Below are positions 8,181 through 14,648 of a DNA stretch of 46,982 bases, one piece after another (position 1 is the stretch's first letter; each line of letters opens with the position of its first letter). The translations under genes and the position numbers were made by a program. This stretch comes from Chloroflexota bacterium (GTDB lineage Bacteria > Chloroflexota > Anaerolineae > Anaerolineales > Villigracilaceae): positions 1 through 46,982 of the forward strand of contig JACRPQ010000018.1 of assembly GCA_016223135.1 (NCBI GenBank), given 5' to 3'. Below the pieces are notes generated by a model that was given only the letters and a program-made list of their open reading frames with translations, did no database searches and was not told the DNA's origin.

Positions 8181-8996
8181 ATGATGCTGGAATTTTTCGA
8201 GCGCGGTCTTGAGGTTGGTAACATCATTATTGCGATCGGTGTCATCTTTCTTGGCATCCGCGCTGCGCCAACGCTGACCCTAACGTTACAAAGACGTTCC
8301 GCACAGTTTTTTCTCGCCGCCACACTCTTCTTTGCGCTATCAGAGATCTTGGCTGTGGCAGATTTTCTGCTTGCGCTGAAGGACGTCGAGTTATACAGAG
8401 AGTTATCCGAGACAGGATTTATTTCTTGCGTAGCAATTGCTTTGTACATAATGGGCGAATCTGAGCGACGTGAAGTGACTTTGCTTCGGCGATGGGCAGA
8501 GATAGATGCGTTGACCATGCTATATAATCACGCTTATTTCCGCCGGGCTGCACAGCGGCGATTCGAACAGGCGCGAAAGTACAATCTCCCGTTGAGCATC
8601 ATTCTGCTCGACATCGACAATTTTAAGGCATATAACGATCAATTCGGTCATGAGGCCGGAAACGTTGTGCTCAGATCCATCGCGCAAACTCTGCGTGAAT
8701 CAGCGCGTGCCGACGATTTGATTGCTCGATATGGAGGCGAGGAATTTGTTGTAGTGATGTCTGACACACTGCAAGATGCCCTGATCGCAGCAGAACGAAT
8801 TCGCGTTAACGTAGAGACCCAGTGCTCGCCTAATTACAATCCAATGTTCCGTCGTCGGATCACTGTGTCTCTCGGTGTAGCGACCCTCAGTCACGAGACA
8901 GGGTCACTGGAAGAACTTATCGAGGCAGCAGACAAGCAAATGTATCGTGCCAAAAAGGCAGGCAGAAATTGTATAAGGGCGGATGGATTACTATAA
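8181..8996 (+). CDS. Small membrane diguanylate cyclase (GGDEF)
   Basis: A 271-residue protein predicted to make cyclic di-GMP. The N-terminal ~100 residues hold three hydrophobic segments (about 12-29, 44-66, 78-94), an unassigned membrane sensor. The GGDEF domain runs from about 105 (DALTMLYNHAYF) to 265, with an intact YGGEEF near 184 and an RADD inhibitory site five residues before it. The start at 8181 has GGAGATGA upstream; two adjacent ATGs make the exact start uncertain by one codon. It sits between family 1 copies C and D. With the large cyclase at 4021 and the HD-GYP gene at 12510, three cyclic di-GMP enzymes occur in one repeat-bounded region. Confidence 0.92.
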   Translation: MMLEFFERGLEVGNIIIAIGVIFLGIRAAPTLTLTLQRRSAQFFLAATLFFALSEILAVADFLLALKDVELYRELSETGFISCVAIALYIMGESERREVTLLRRWAEIDALTMLYNHAYFRRAAQRRFEQARKYNLPLSIILLDIDNFKAYNDQFGHEAGNVVLRSIAQTLRESARADDLIARYGGEEFVVVMSDTLQDALIAAERIRVNVETQCSPNYNPMFRRRITVSLGVATLSHETGSLEELIEAADKQMYRAKKAGRNCIRADGLL

Positions 8997-9007
8997 AGCT
9001 TTGCCAG

Positions 9008-9179
9008 TTGTTTTTCTTTCAACAGACGTACACTATCGGCAAAATCCGCGCCTGCGGGAGGCTGAACTAGCCCTTCCAAACGGGAAAATGGCGGGGGTAT
9101 AATTTCCACACAGTGGAAAAGTCACTCCGCCCGCCGGCACGGCTTTGAAAAAAGGACTTTTTCGAGAGATTCCTTGGGC
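9008..9179 (+). promoter_or_regulatory. Family 1 promoter-leader repeat, copy D
   Basis: Begins with a decayed terminator (AGTTG-TTTTTCTTTCAAC), then GACGTACACTATCGGC, CTGCGGGAGGCTGAACTAG and GGGGGTATAAT (-10 at 9098-9103). The leader has TTCCACACAG on the left and ends ATTCCTTGGGC, so both terminal boxes have diverged. The next gene begins 180 bp later; I see nothing in that gap. Confidence 0.7.
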
Positions 9180-9358
9180 AGCAGTCTCAACTCAGGTGGC
9201 TCACCCGCCACATGCCAACTTGGTAAGCCTTCTATCACCCTTGGATAGTTGTCGCGTGACTAAAAAGGTATGCTCTTGTCTCTCCCTTGAGACACTAACA
9301 ATAACAGAGAGAAGATGCTTTCTACCCATCCACCAATTCATTAGAAAAGGAGTTGACA

Positions 9359-9706
9359 ATGGAAGTCCGCGTTTTGCCCATGTCGGGTTGTATGATGCTT
9401 TTCCTCGGTGTGTTTACTCTAGGCATTGCGCCAGTCGCCATGAAACTCAAAGAACGTAACTGGCCTCAACGAGTAGATGAACAAGGATTGCTCACACGCG
9501 GAGGAAAGGCTATTGCCTGGAACGAGTTCACAGGGATAGAAAAAGTCATTACGCGGCTGCAAGGGGGCGTCACAACAGAACGCTATGACTTGCATTCACC
9601 GAAAGGTACGGTATCAATTGTTGTCCACCGATTAGTGGACGGAAACAAAGTCTTGCAATATGTGTGGGAGCGATTACCCGAGCATGTCAAAACCGCTAAA
9701 AGTTGA
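9359..9706 (+). CDS. Small single-pass membrane protein, PH-like domain possible
   Basis: A 115-residue protein. The ATG at 9359 has AAGGAG six bases upstream. One hydrophobic segment at about residues 8-28 anchors it. The rest (VDEQGLLTRGGKAIAWNEFTGI and after, ending in an amphipathic helix VLQYVWERLPEHV) has the strand-rich, helix-capped look of bacterial PH-like domains, but this is only a resemblance. It is a lone gene between family 1 copies D and E, consistent with a one-gene cassette. Function unknown. Confidence 0.75.
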   Translation: MEVRVLPMSGCMMLFLGVFTLGIAPVAMKLKERNWPQRVDEQGLLTRGGKAIAWNEFTGIEKVITRLQGGVTTERYDLHSPKGTVSIVVHRLVDGNKVLQYVWERLPEHVKTAKS

Positions 9707-9844
9707 AAAAGTAAGGCGGTAAAATACGCCATATCCCCTGTCCCTTTGCCCGCCCAATACACGCTTCAGCCGACCGCTCTTTTGGCGGCGGCTGAAGCGC
9801 GAACCGTTGAATCTGTCGAAAAAGGGACGAATCCATCTTAAAGC

Positions 9845-9945
9845 CGCGGGGTTACAATCCCAACACAGCCAAAAGGACCACTCCACCCGGCAGCAGGGGT
9901 TTGAAAAAAAAAAAAAAAAAAAACTTTTTTGATAGATTCGTTAGC
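9845..9945 (+). promoter_or_regulatory. Family 1 promoter-leader repeat, copy E, with A20 tract
   Basis: GGGGTTACAATCCCAACACAGCC with a TACAAT -10 at 9853-9858, a weakened GC hairpin (CTCCACCCGGCAGCAGGGG), a run of 20 A (9904-9923) where other copies have 5-8, then CTTTTTTGATAGATTCGTTAGC. The upstream conserved block is missing. The coding start is 36 bp downstream. Confidence 0.65.
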
Positions 9946-9981
9946 TCGCCCTTTACATGCACAAAAACACATGGTATTTTC

Positions 9982-10512
9982 ATGAGCAAACGAATTGTTA
10001 TTTTTATTGCATTACTTTCAATGTCTAACTTAATGTGCTGGTTTGAAGCATATGATTTTGAGCAAGACAACTTTACCAAAACAAAACCAGTTTCAAGCGC
10101 AGTGGCAGGAACATATGTCTTAACCGAAAAAAGTAAAAAATTTGTCTCCGAAATGGAAGATGTTACCGAAAGCAATGCACAAAATATCTCTATCACTCTG
10201 TTTTCTGATGGTACATTTGAAATGCAAAATATGCCGAAGAATTGGGCAATAGAAGAATTTCAGTTTAACAGTCCAAATGATGTAACATTTCCAATAAAAG
10301 GTAAGTGGAGTCTAGTTCAAGAAAATTGGTGGTGGAGAATCGAGTTTGTTATTGATTTGAGCGGCAAAAACAGTACAGAATTTCTCTCCAACACTTTTTC
10401 TTCGCAGGTAGACATTGGCGGAGAACACCCCCCGTATTCTCTATGGCTTTATATAGGCGTTGGCGATCCCAACAGACTGCCTTTGATAATATTTGAACAA
10501 GTTGTCAAATAA
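9982..10512 (+). CDS. Hypothetical exported protein
   Basis: A 176-residue protein. The ATG at 9982 is chosen because the longer reading frame begins inside the A20 tract of the leader. Residues 1-20 form a hydrophobic signal or anchor (KRIVIFIALLSMSNLMCW). The mature part is beta-rich with SSAVAGTYVLTEKSKKF and ISITLFSDGTFEMQNMP, a lipocalin-like or copper-resistance-like style seen in many small secreted proteins. Ribosome binding site is weak. The gene is clearly AT-rich compared with the flanking chromosome, a sign of separate origin. It is bounded by family 1 copy E and a family 2 site. I do not recognise it. Confidence 0.7.
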   Translation: MSKRIVIFIALLSMSNLMCWFEAYDFEQDNFTKTKPVSSAVAGTYVLTEKSKKFVSEMEDVTESNAQNISITLFSDGTFEMQNMPKNWAIEEFQFNSPNDVTFPIKGKWSLVQENWWWRIEFVIDLSGKNSTEFLSNTFSSQVDIGGEHPPYSLWLYIGVGDPNRLPLIIFEQVVK

Positions 10513-10565
10513 CTACATTGAATGTTTATCCTGAAATCCACTTGTCGCTTTCAAGAAGGGCAGCG

Positions 10566-10622
10566 GGCTAACACCGTCTGCAACAGACAGCGGCTTTGCC
10601 GCTGAAACCAACCGTTGGGTGC
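10566..10622 (+). repeat. Family 2 attC-like site, copy c (57 bp)
   Basis: The most compact site: GGCTAACACCG on the left, a GTCTG-CAA-CAGAC hairpin, a perfect CAGCGGC-TTT-GCCGCTG hairpin and CCAACCGTTGGGTGC on the right. The right box GTTGGGT fits R' (GTTRRRY). The 57-bp length equals the short end of known attC sites. Confidence 0.65.
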
Positions 10623-10652
10623 TGAATATCTGTCAAAACAGTTAGAGACAAA

Positions 10653-11432
10653 ATGAGAACAACGATGAATAACAAATTTGCGAATTTGAGCAGTGCTGTC
10701 CTCATTGTGCTTGTAACAATTAGTTGCTCAATGCTTCAGTCATCCAAGGCTACAGCAAAATCATATTACGATGAGGGTGCAGCCTTTTTGCAGGCTAATG
10801 AACTTGAAAAAGCGGTAGAAAGCTTCTCAAAAGCCATCGAACTGGACCCTCAAATGGAAGTTGCCTATGAAGATCGCGGAGTCGCTTATGACCGCCTAGG
10901 AAATTATGAAAATGCCCTCGCTGATTTTAATCAAGCGATTCTGCTCAATCCTAATTTGCCGTATGCCTATTTCAATCGTGCAGCTACACTCTATAAATTG
11001 CAGAGATTTGATGAGGCACTAAATGACTATGCAAAGGCAGCGCAACTTGACCCGACGAATGTTTATGCATTCATAAATCGAGCAGATATTTTTTATACTC
11101 TGGGTGATTTTGAACGAGCCGTTGAAGAAGCCACAAAGGCGATTGAGATAGACCCAGCGGCATCAGACGCCTACGCGATTCGAGGAAGTTCACTGGGCAG
11201 ATTGAAGAGGTTTGAAGAAGCTTTTTCTGATTATGAAAAAGCATTAACATTAAATCCACAAAACACAAAGTTGTATCTAAATCGTGGAATTGATTACGCA
11301 GTGTCTGGGCAATTAGAACTTGCATTACAAGATTTAGAAAAGTATCTTGAACTTGACCCAAACACGCCTGACAGAGATAGAATCGAAGGGATGATCGAAC
11401 AGTTGAAAAATGATATTGCGACGGGCAAATAG
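10653..11432 (+). CDS. TPR repeat protein, exported
   Basis: A 259-residue protein with six tandem tetratricopeptide repeats from about residue 38 to 243 (units such as SYYDEGAAFLQANELEKAVE, AYEDRGVAYDRLGNYENAL, AYFNRAATLYKLQRFDEAL). It should act as a protein-binding scaffold. The N-terminus carries a hydrophobic signal ending VLVTISC, a possible but imperfect lipobox, so it is probably exported or anchored. A second ATG at 10665 is an alternative start. It lies between two family 2 sites, the classical cassette arrangement. Related proteins are common in Chloroflexota and give no specific function. Confidence 0.88.
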   Translation: MRTTMNNKFANLSSAVLIVLVTISCSMLQSSKATAKSYYDEGAAFLQANELEKAVESFSKAIELDPQMEVAYEDRGVAYDRLGNYENALADFNQAILLNPNLPYAYFNRAATLYKLQRFDEALNDYAKAAQLDPTNVYAFINRADIFYTLGDFERAVEEATKAIEIDPAASDAYAIRGSSLGRLKRFEEAFSDYEKALTLNPQNTKLYLNRGIDYAVSGQLELALQDLEKYLELDPNTPDRDRIEGMIEQLKNDIATGK

Positions 11433-11450
11433 TGGACTCCCGCAAAATGC

Positions 11451-11580
11451 GGGCAACACCGTTTGCAGCGGACAGCGGCTTCGCCGCTGAGGGGATGCAC
11501 TCTACGAGTCAGCAAAGTAAGTGCAGGCGAGGGAATATTGCCTGTCCCGCCGCTGCCGCTAAAACCAACCGCTGGACGGC
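11451..11580 (+). repeat. Family 2 attC-like site, copy d
   Basis: GGGCAACACCG, TTTGCAGCGGACAGCGGC-TTC-GCCGCT, a CAGGC...GCCTG stem and AACCAACCGCTGGACGGC at the right. It aligns over most of its 130 bp with copy a. The right box is GCTGGAC, one change from GTTGGAC, so it may be impaired. It starts 18 bp after the TPR gene stop. Confidence 0.6.
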
Positions 11581-11616
11581 AGTTGAAAACCTTGCGGTTT
11601 AGGTTAGGAGATTGTC

Positions 11617-11940
11617 ATGACTGACAAAGCGAGCTACCAAGATAACATCGAAAGTAATCCTACACGAGAGTCTTTACCATCATCAATACAAAGTAGAAGC
11701 CGCAACGAAAAGAACCCTTACTTAACAGCCTATGTAGGCTTTATTGTTTTATTTGTCATTTCTGGCATTGCTGCATGGCTTATTTTCAACATTCCCTTAT
11801 TTCTTTACTCCTTCTTCGTAAGGTCTTTGGGGCGGTCGCCTTTCACGGAATTATTTATTTTCATTTTGCAAATAGTCTTTGGATATTATGCGTTTAAGCA
11901 CGTTGTTCGAAAGCACATCTTGCCTTCAAACTACAAGTAA
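11617..11940 (+). CDS. Small membrane protein, two transmembrane segments
   Basis: A 107-residue protein with AGGAG seven bases before the ATG. The first ~37 residues are polar and Ser/Asn-rich, followed by two hydrophobic segments (about 40-65, FIVLFVISGIAAWLIFNIPL, and 78-97, FIFILQIVFGYYAF) and a basic tail, which suggests a cytoplasmic C-terminus. AT-rich. No family recognised. It occupies the slot between family 2 copy d and the MazG remnant. Confidence 0.7.
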   Translation: MTDKASYQDNIESNPTRESLPSSIQSRSRNEKNPYLTAYVGFIVLFVISGIAAWLIFNIPLFLYSFFVRSLGRSPFTELFIFILQIVFGYYAFKHVVRKHILPSNYK

Positions 11941-12005
11941 ATTTTGGCTGTAGTGGACATCCTTTTATCGCAAGAGATCAACACCTAAGGTCAATATACT
12001 TATAA

Positions 12006-12190
12006 ACTGCTCCTTATCACCATGGCAATGAGCCTCTTCAAATTGCCACACGCTTACTTGAGGAGCGCGGAGAATTAGCTAATTAGCTAAAGAAATTAAT
12101 CACTTTGAAAGACGTGGAATTAAGAAAGAGAAGCACGGCGAGTCAGATAAAGCTCATCTTGCCAAAGAGGTCCCGGATGTGATGGCGTAA
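12006..12190 (+). pseudogene. MazG-like nucleotide pyrophosphohydrolase remnant, frameshifted
   Basis: Reading from 12006 gives NEPLQIATRLLEERGELA and then a stop. In another frame KEINHFERRGIKKEKHG...HLAKEVPDVMA follows up to a stop at 12190. Joined, the two parts give the MazG-type signature RLLEExGELAxEI...E..DVM. The break is a tandem TTAGCTAA duplication (about 12075-12090); removing one copy restores a single frame. The start is not visible and the C-terminus is cut short, so the gene is dead. Intact relatives hydrolyse non-canonical nucleoside triphosphates. Confidence 0.7.
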
Positions 12191-12209
12191 TTTCATATTC
12201 CCGCTCAGA

Positions 12210-12237
12210 CAGCCCTTGATAGGGCTGTTTTTCTTTC
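12210..12237 (+). terminator. Intrinsic terminator of family 1 module F
   Basis: CAGCCC-TTGATA-GGGCTG-TTTTTCTTTC, identical in stem, loop and tail to 7965-7992. It ends transcripts from the MazG remnant side before the next promoter. Confidence 0.85.
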
Positions 12238-12300
12238 AACCTGACGTACACATCCGCGCAATCTTGTGCGCGGTCACAATCAGCGCCTGCGATTTTCCCA

Positions 12301-12472
12301 GCAGTAGAGACTGTATGCAATGGTGCACAACATCAGCAAAATCCATTCCTTCGGAATGCTAAATTCGCCTCCCCGACCCGGGAGCGGAGGGGTACAATCA
12401 CGTCACAGCGGGAGAACCGCTCCGCCTAGCGGCATGTCTTTGAACTTTTTTTCGACGAGCTCGTTGTGGGCG
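12301..12472 (+). promoter_or_regulatory. Family 1 promoter-leader repeat, copy F
   Basis: GACTGTATGCAATGG, CAGCAAAATCC, CTTCGGAATGCTAAATTCG, a CCTCCCC...GGAGGGG hairpin and a TACAAT -10 at 12393-12398. The leader is CACAGCGGGAGAACCGCTCCGCCTAGCGGC, TTTGAAC-TTTTTTTCGA and GCTCGTTGTGGGC. The upstream hairpin differs in sequence from copies B and G but keeps its pairing. The HD-GYP gene starts 37 bp on. Confidence 0.7.
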
Positions 12473-12509
12473 GCTCGTTGCTGGAAATGCCTTCATTTAG
12501 AGGTAAATT

Positions 12510-13076
12510 ATGGTAGATCAAAATGAACTCACCCAACTTCTTATCCGCATAGTTGATTTACATGATCCAAGCGCCGAAAAACATTCAAAAGGCGTAGCCG
12601 AACTTAGCGCAGAGTTGGCAGAGAGAATCAATATGGGTGTTGAGGAACGTAAAATTCTGCAGCATGCCGCCATACTGCACGACATCGGCAAAGTTGCCAT
12701 CAACGAGTCGGTAATTAACAAGCCATCGCTCTTAACCCGAGCTGAATATTCGATGGTACAGCAACATACTATATTAGGTTATAAACTCCTTCAGCCATTG
12801 AATATTGACGCAGTGATTACAGCCACTATCTTGAGCCATCATGAAAACTACGATGGAAGCGGCTATCCAGAAGGTTTGAAGGGTGAGGCAATTCCTCTTT
12901 CAGCACGCCTGATTAGGATAACTGATTTCTACGACGCATTAACGAGCCACCGTTCTTATAGAAAAAATGCGATATATGATTCGGCGGAAGCATTGGATAT
13001 TCTTCGAGAAAATCAGCATTGCTTTGACCCCTTATTATTTCGCACATTCGTTGAAATGATAGTGGAAAAATTATAA
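12510..13076 (+). CDS. Stand-alone HD-GYP cyclic di-GMP phosphodiesterase
   Basis: A 188-residue protein consisting almost only of an HD-GYP domain, which hydrolyses cyclic di-GMP. Metal ligands are visible: HSKGVAELS at the start, HAAILHDIGK near residue 50, the HHENYDGSGYPEGLKG block near 110 and ITDFYDALTSHRSYR after it. No sensor or membrane domain. The start has GAGG eight bases upstream. It follows family 1 copy F and precedes copy G within 35 bp of its stop, so it looks like a one-gene cassette that opposes the two cyclases in the same region. Confidence 0.92.
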   Translation: MVDQNELTQLLIRIVDLHDPSAEKHSKGVAELSAELAERINMGVEERKILQHAAILHDIGKVAINESVINKPSLLTRAEYSMVQQHTILGYKLLQPLNIDAVITATILSHHENYDGSGYPEGLKGEAIPLSARLIRITDFYDALTSHRSYRKNAIYDSAEALDILRENQHCFDPLLFRTFVEMIVEKL

Positions 13077-13105
13077 AGCCTCCGCACAAAACCCAAGGTG
13101 GATGT

Positions 13106-13279
13106 GCAGTGGAGATTGTATGCGATGGTTCACAATATCGGCAAAATCCATGCTTTCGGGAGGTTGAATGAGCCATCCGCGTGAGGGAAATGGCGGGGGT
13201 ATAATCGCGGCATAGAGGAAAAGTCGTCCCGCCCGGCGGCGCGGTTTTGAAACAGATTTTTTCGACAACCTTGGTGGGC
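13106..13279 (+). promoter_or_regulatory. Family 1 promoter-leader repeat, copy G
   Basis: GCAGTGGAGATTGTATGCG (shared with copy F), ATCGGCAAAATCC, TTTCGGGAGGTTGAATGAG and GGGGGTATAAT (-10 at 13200-13205). The leader is CATAGAGGAAAAG, CCGC-CCG-GCGG, GAAACAGATTTTTTCGA, ending CTTGGTGGGCAGC. Both terminal boxes deviate from the attC pattern although the fold is kept. Confidence 0.7.
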
Positions 13280-13320
13280 AGCGGTCGCAAATTCACAAAT
13301 CATAAAACGGGACAAGAATC

Positions 13321-13929
13321 ATGATATTCCAAAAACTGCTCTCTCGCAAAGTAAATTTCAATGTTTCTGGAAACAAACTTGCTTTACCGATCATCCCTCT
13401 GATTATTGTCTTGTGTTGTTGTAGTTGTTTTGCTTTTGCATTGGTTGCATCGTCCTTACGTGAAATTGGTTTATCGCCAACATACACGCCTTTGCCTACT
13501 CGCACAGTTACAGTGCTTCCATCTGAAACTCCTAGCCCACTTCCTTCGAACACCTCTGCCCCTACCGAGACAACCATTCCATCTGAAACACCAACAATAA
13601 CGCCAGAGCCAATGGAAACACCAACTTTAGTTAGCGGGGCAACGGTTATTATCAAATGGGTAAACAAAAGTGCAGAGTATGTAGATTTAGAAAATATTGG
13701 AAATCAGCCGCAAGATTTAGCAGGATGGAAAATCGTCTCCGAAAAAGGAAATCAGGTTTGTTGGTTAGCGGGTGTAATACAGCCTAGTGAAACTTTGCGA
13801 GTTTGGACAAACAATCCTAACGGCGAAGGTTACAATTGTGGTATTGGCAATAACATTTGGAATGACAACGAATCAGACCCAGCCGCTCTTTATAATGCTC
13901 AAGGCGTACAAGTAAGCCATTATCCATAG
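13321..13929 (+). CDS. Membrane-anchored lamin-tail-domain protein
   Basis: A 202-residue protein. A Cys-rich hydrophobic segment (about 22-46) is the anchor or uncleaved signal. Residues 55-100 form a Thr/Pro/Ser linker (TPLPTRTVTVLPSETPSPLP and so on). The C-terminal ~95 residues match the lamin tail domain in style: VDLENIGNQPQDLAGWKI, then IQPSETLRVWTN and an NIWNDNESDPAALYNAQG ending. In bacteria LTDs sit on secreted nucleases and surface proteins and are thought to bind ligands outside the cell. It is followed 14 bp later by the DUF4236 gene, so this is the only two-gene unit in the array. Confidence 0.82.
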   Translation: MIFQKLLSRKVNFNVSGNKLALPIIPLIIVLCCCSCFAFALVASSLREIGLSPTYTPLPTRTVTVLPSETPSPLPSNTSAPTETTIPSETPTITPEPMETPTLVSGATVIIKWVNKSAEYVDLENIGNQPQDLAGWKIVSEKGNQVCWLAGVIQPSETLRVWTNNPNGEGYNCGIGNNIWNDNESDPAALYNAQGVQVSHYP

Positions 13930-13943
13930 GAAGGAGTAGTAAA

Positions 13944-14243
13944 ATGCCTTGGCGTTTCCGTCGGTCTGTAAAAATTCTTCCTGGTGTTCGATGGAACATT
14001 GGCAAGAAAGGGTCAAGCGTTACAATAGGCGGACGTGGACTAAAAACCACCATGGGCCACGGCAAGGTGAGGCAAACTGTCGGCATTCCAGGTACGGGTT
14101 TGTCGTATACCAGTACCTCTTCTTCAAAGAAACGGAGTAAATCTGCATGTTGCCCTCTTGCGCTACTCCTGCTTCTCTTCTTCGCAATTCAAGGGATTTT
14201 CAAGTGGTTAATCTCGCCATTCCGAAAAACGAACATTGACTAA
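13944..14243 (+). CDS. DUF4236 small membrane protein
   Basis: A 99-residue protein. The first ~55 residues are a DUF4236 domain, recognisable by FRRSVKILPGVRWNIGKKG, the GRGLKTTMGHGK middle and the VGIPGTGLSY ending. A Ser/Lys stretch follows, then a hydrophobic segment (CCPLALLLLLFFAIQGIFKW) and a short tail. Function of DUF4236 is unknown; it is common in phages, plasmids and cassettes. GGAAGGAG precedes the ATG by 8 bp. It is transcribed with the lamin-tail gene and lies 24 bp before the last family 2 site. Confidence 0.88.
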   Translation: MPWRFRRSVKILPGVRWNIGKKGSSVTIGGRGLKTTMGHGKVRQTVGIPGTGLSYTSTSSSKKRSKSACCPLALLLLLFFAIQGIFKWLISPFRKTNID

Positions 14244-14267
14244 CCCAAAATCACGGAAGGATAAAAG

Positions 14268-14330
14268 CCACCTAACACTGTTTGTAGCGGGGTTCTATGC
14301 TTCGACGAGTCCCCTATGGCGAAATACAAA
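14268..14330 (+). repeat. Family 2 attC-like site, copy e (left part)
   Basis: CCACCTAACACTG at 14268-14280 fits RYYYAAC plus the family 2 continuation (TTTGTAGCGG, CTATGCTTCGACGAGTC). No right box is found before tRNA-Met. This marks the right edge of the cassette-like region. Nothing else is seen between 14331 and 14480. Confidence 0.5.
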
Positions 14331-14480
14331 TCCTGTAACGACAATAGCTCATCACGCTTGCACCTGCGGCAAGTGCAGGTGTGATGCCCAGCCCAGCCCA
14401 TCCCCTACGTACAGTAAATCTACCCCTCGAATCAAAAACCGCCGGGCATAATATCCCAGCGGTCCTTGAACAATACATAG

Positions 14481-14552
14481 TAGCGGGGGCAGGATTTGAA
14501 CCTGCGACCTTCGGGTTATGAGCCCGACGAGCTGCCACTGCTCCACCCCGCA
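14481..14552 (-). tRNA. Initiator tRNA-Met(CAT)
   Basis: A complete minus-strand cloverleaf with anticodon loop CTCATAA. Initiator hallmarks are present: three G-C pairs at the base of the anticodon stem (TCGGG/CCCGA), an A11-T24 pair in the D stem (GAGC/GCTC) and a 1-72 mismatch (T against T). The discriminator is A and the T arm is GCAGG-TTCAAAT-CCTGC. It lies just beyond the cassette region. Confidence 0.93.
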
Positions 14553-14648
14553 TCGAAGCCCGCCGATATTACCATAGCCGGCAGGAGGTGTCAAGCAGGC
14601 ATGAAAAATGGTCGTAGAACATCTCTATGGACTTTCCTACAAAGCGAC

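Noticed and set aside
8891-13268. Minus-strand frames with similar peptides (such as PPAGADFADSV and KAVPPGG) at several family 1 copies
   Set aside because: The similarity comes from the repeated DNA. The frames run through terminators and promoters, have no binding sites, and are broken differently in each copy.
3887-13279. Family 1 leaders as classical cyclic di-GMP riboswitches
   Set aside because: None of the conserved GEMM class I or class II core sequences is present, and four of the seven downstream genes have no link to cyclic di-GMP.
9008-13279. Family 1 copies D, F and G as functional attC sites
   Set aside because: Their terminal boxes deviate at the invariant AAC or GTT positions, so recombination is unlikely even if the family descends from attC sites.
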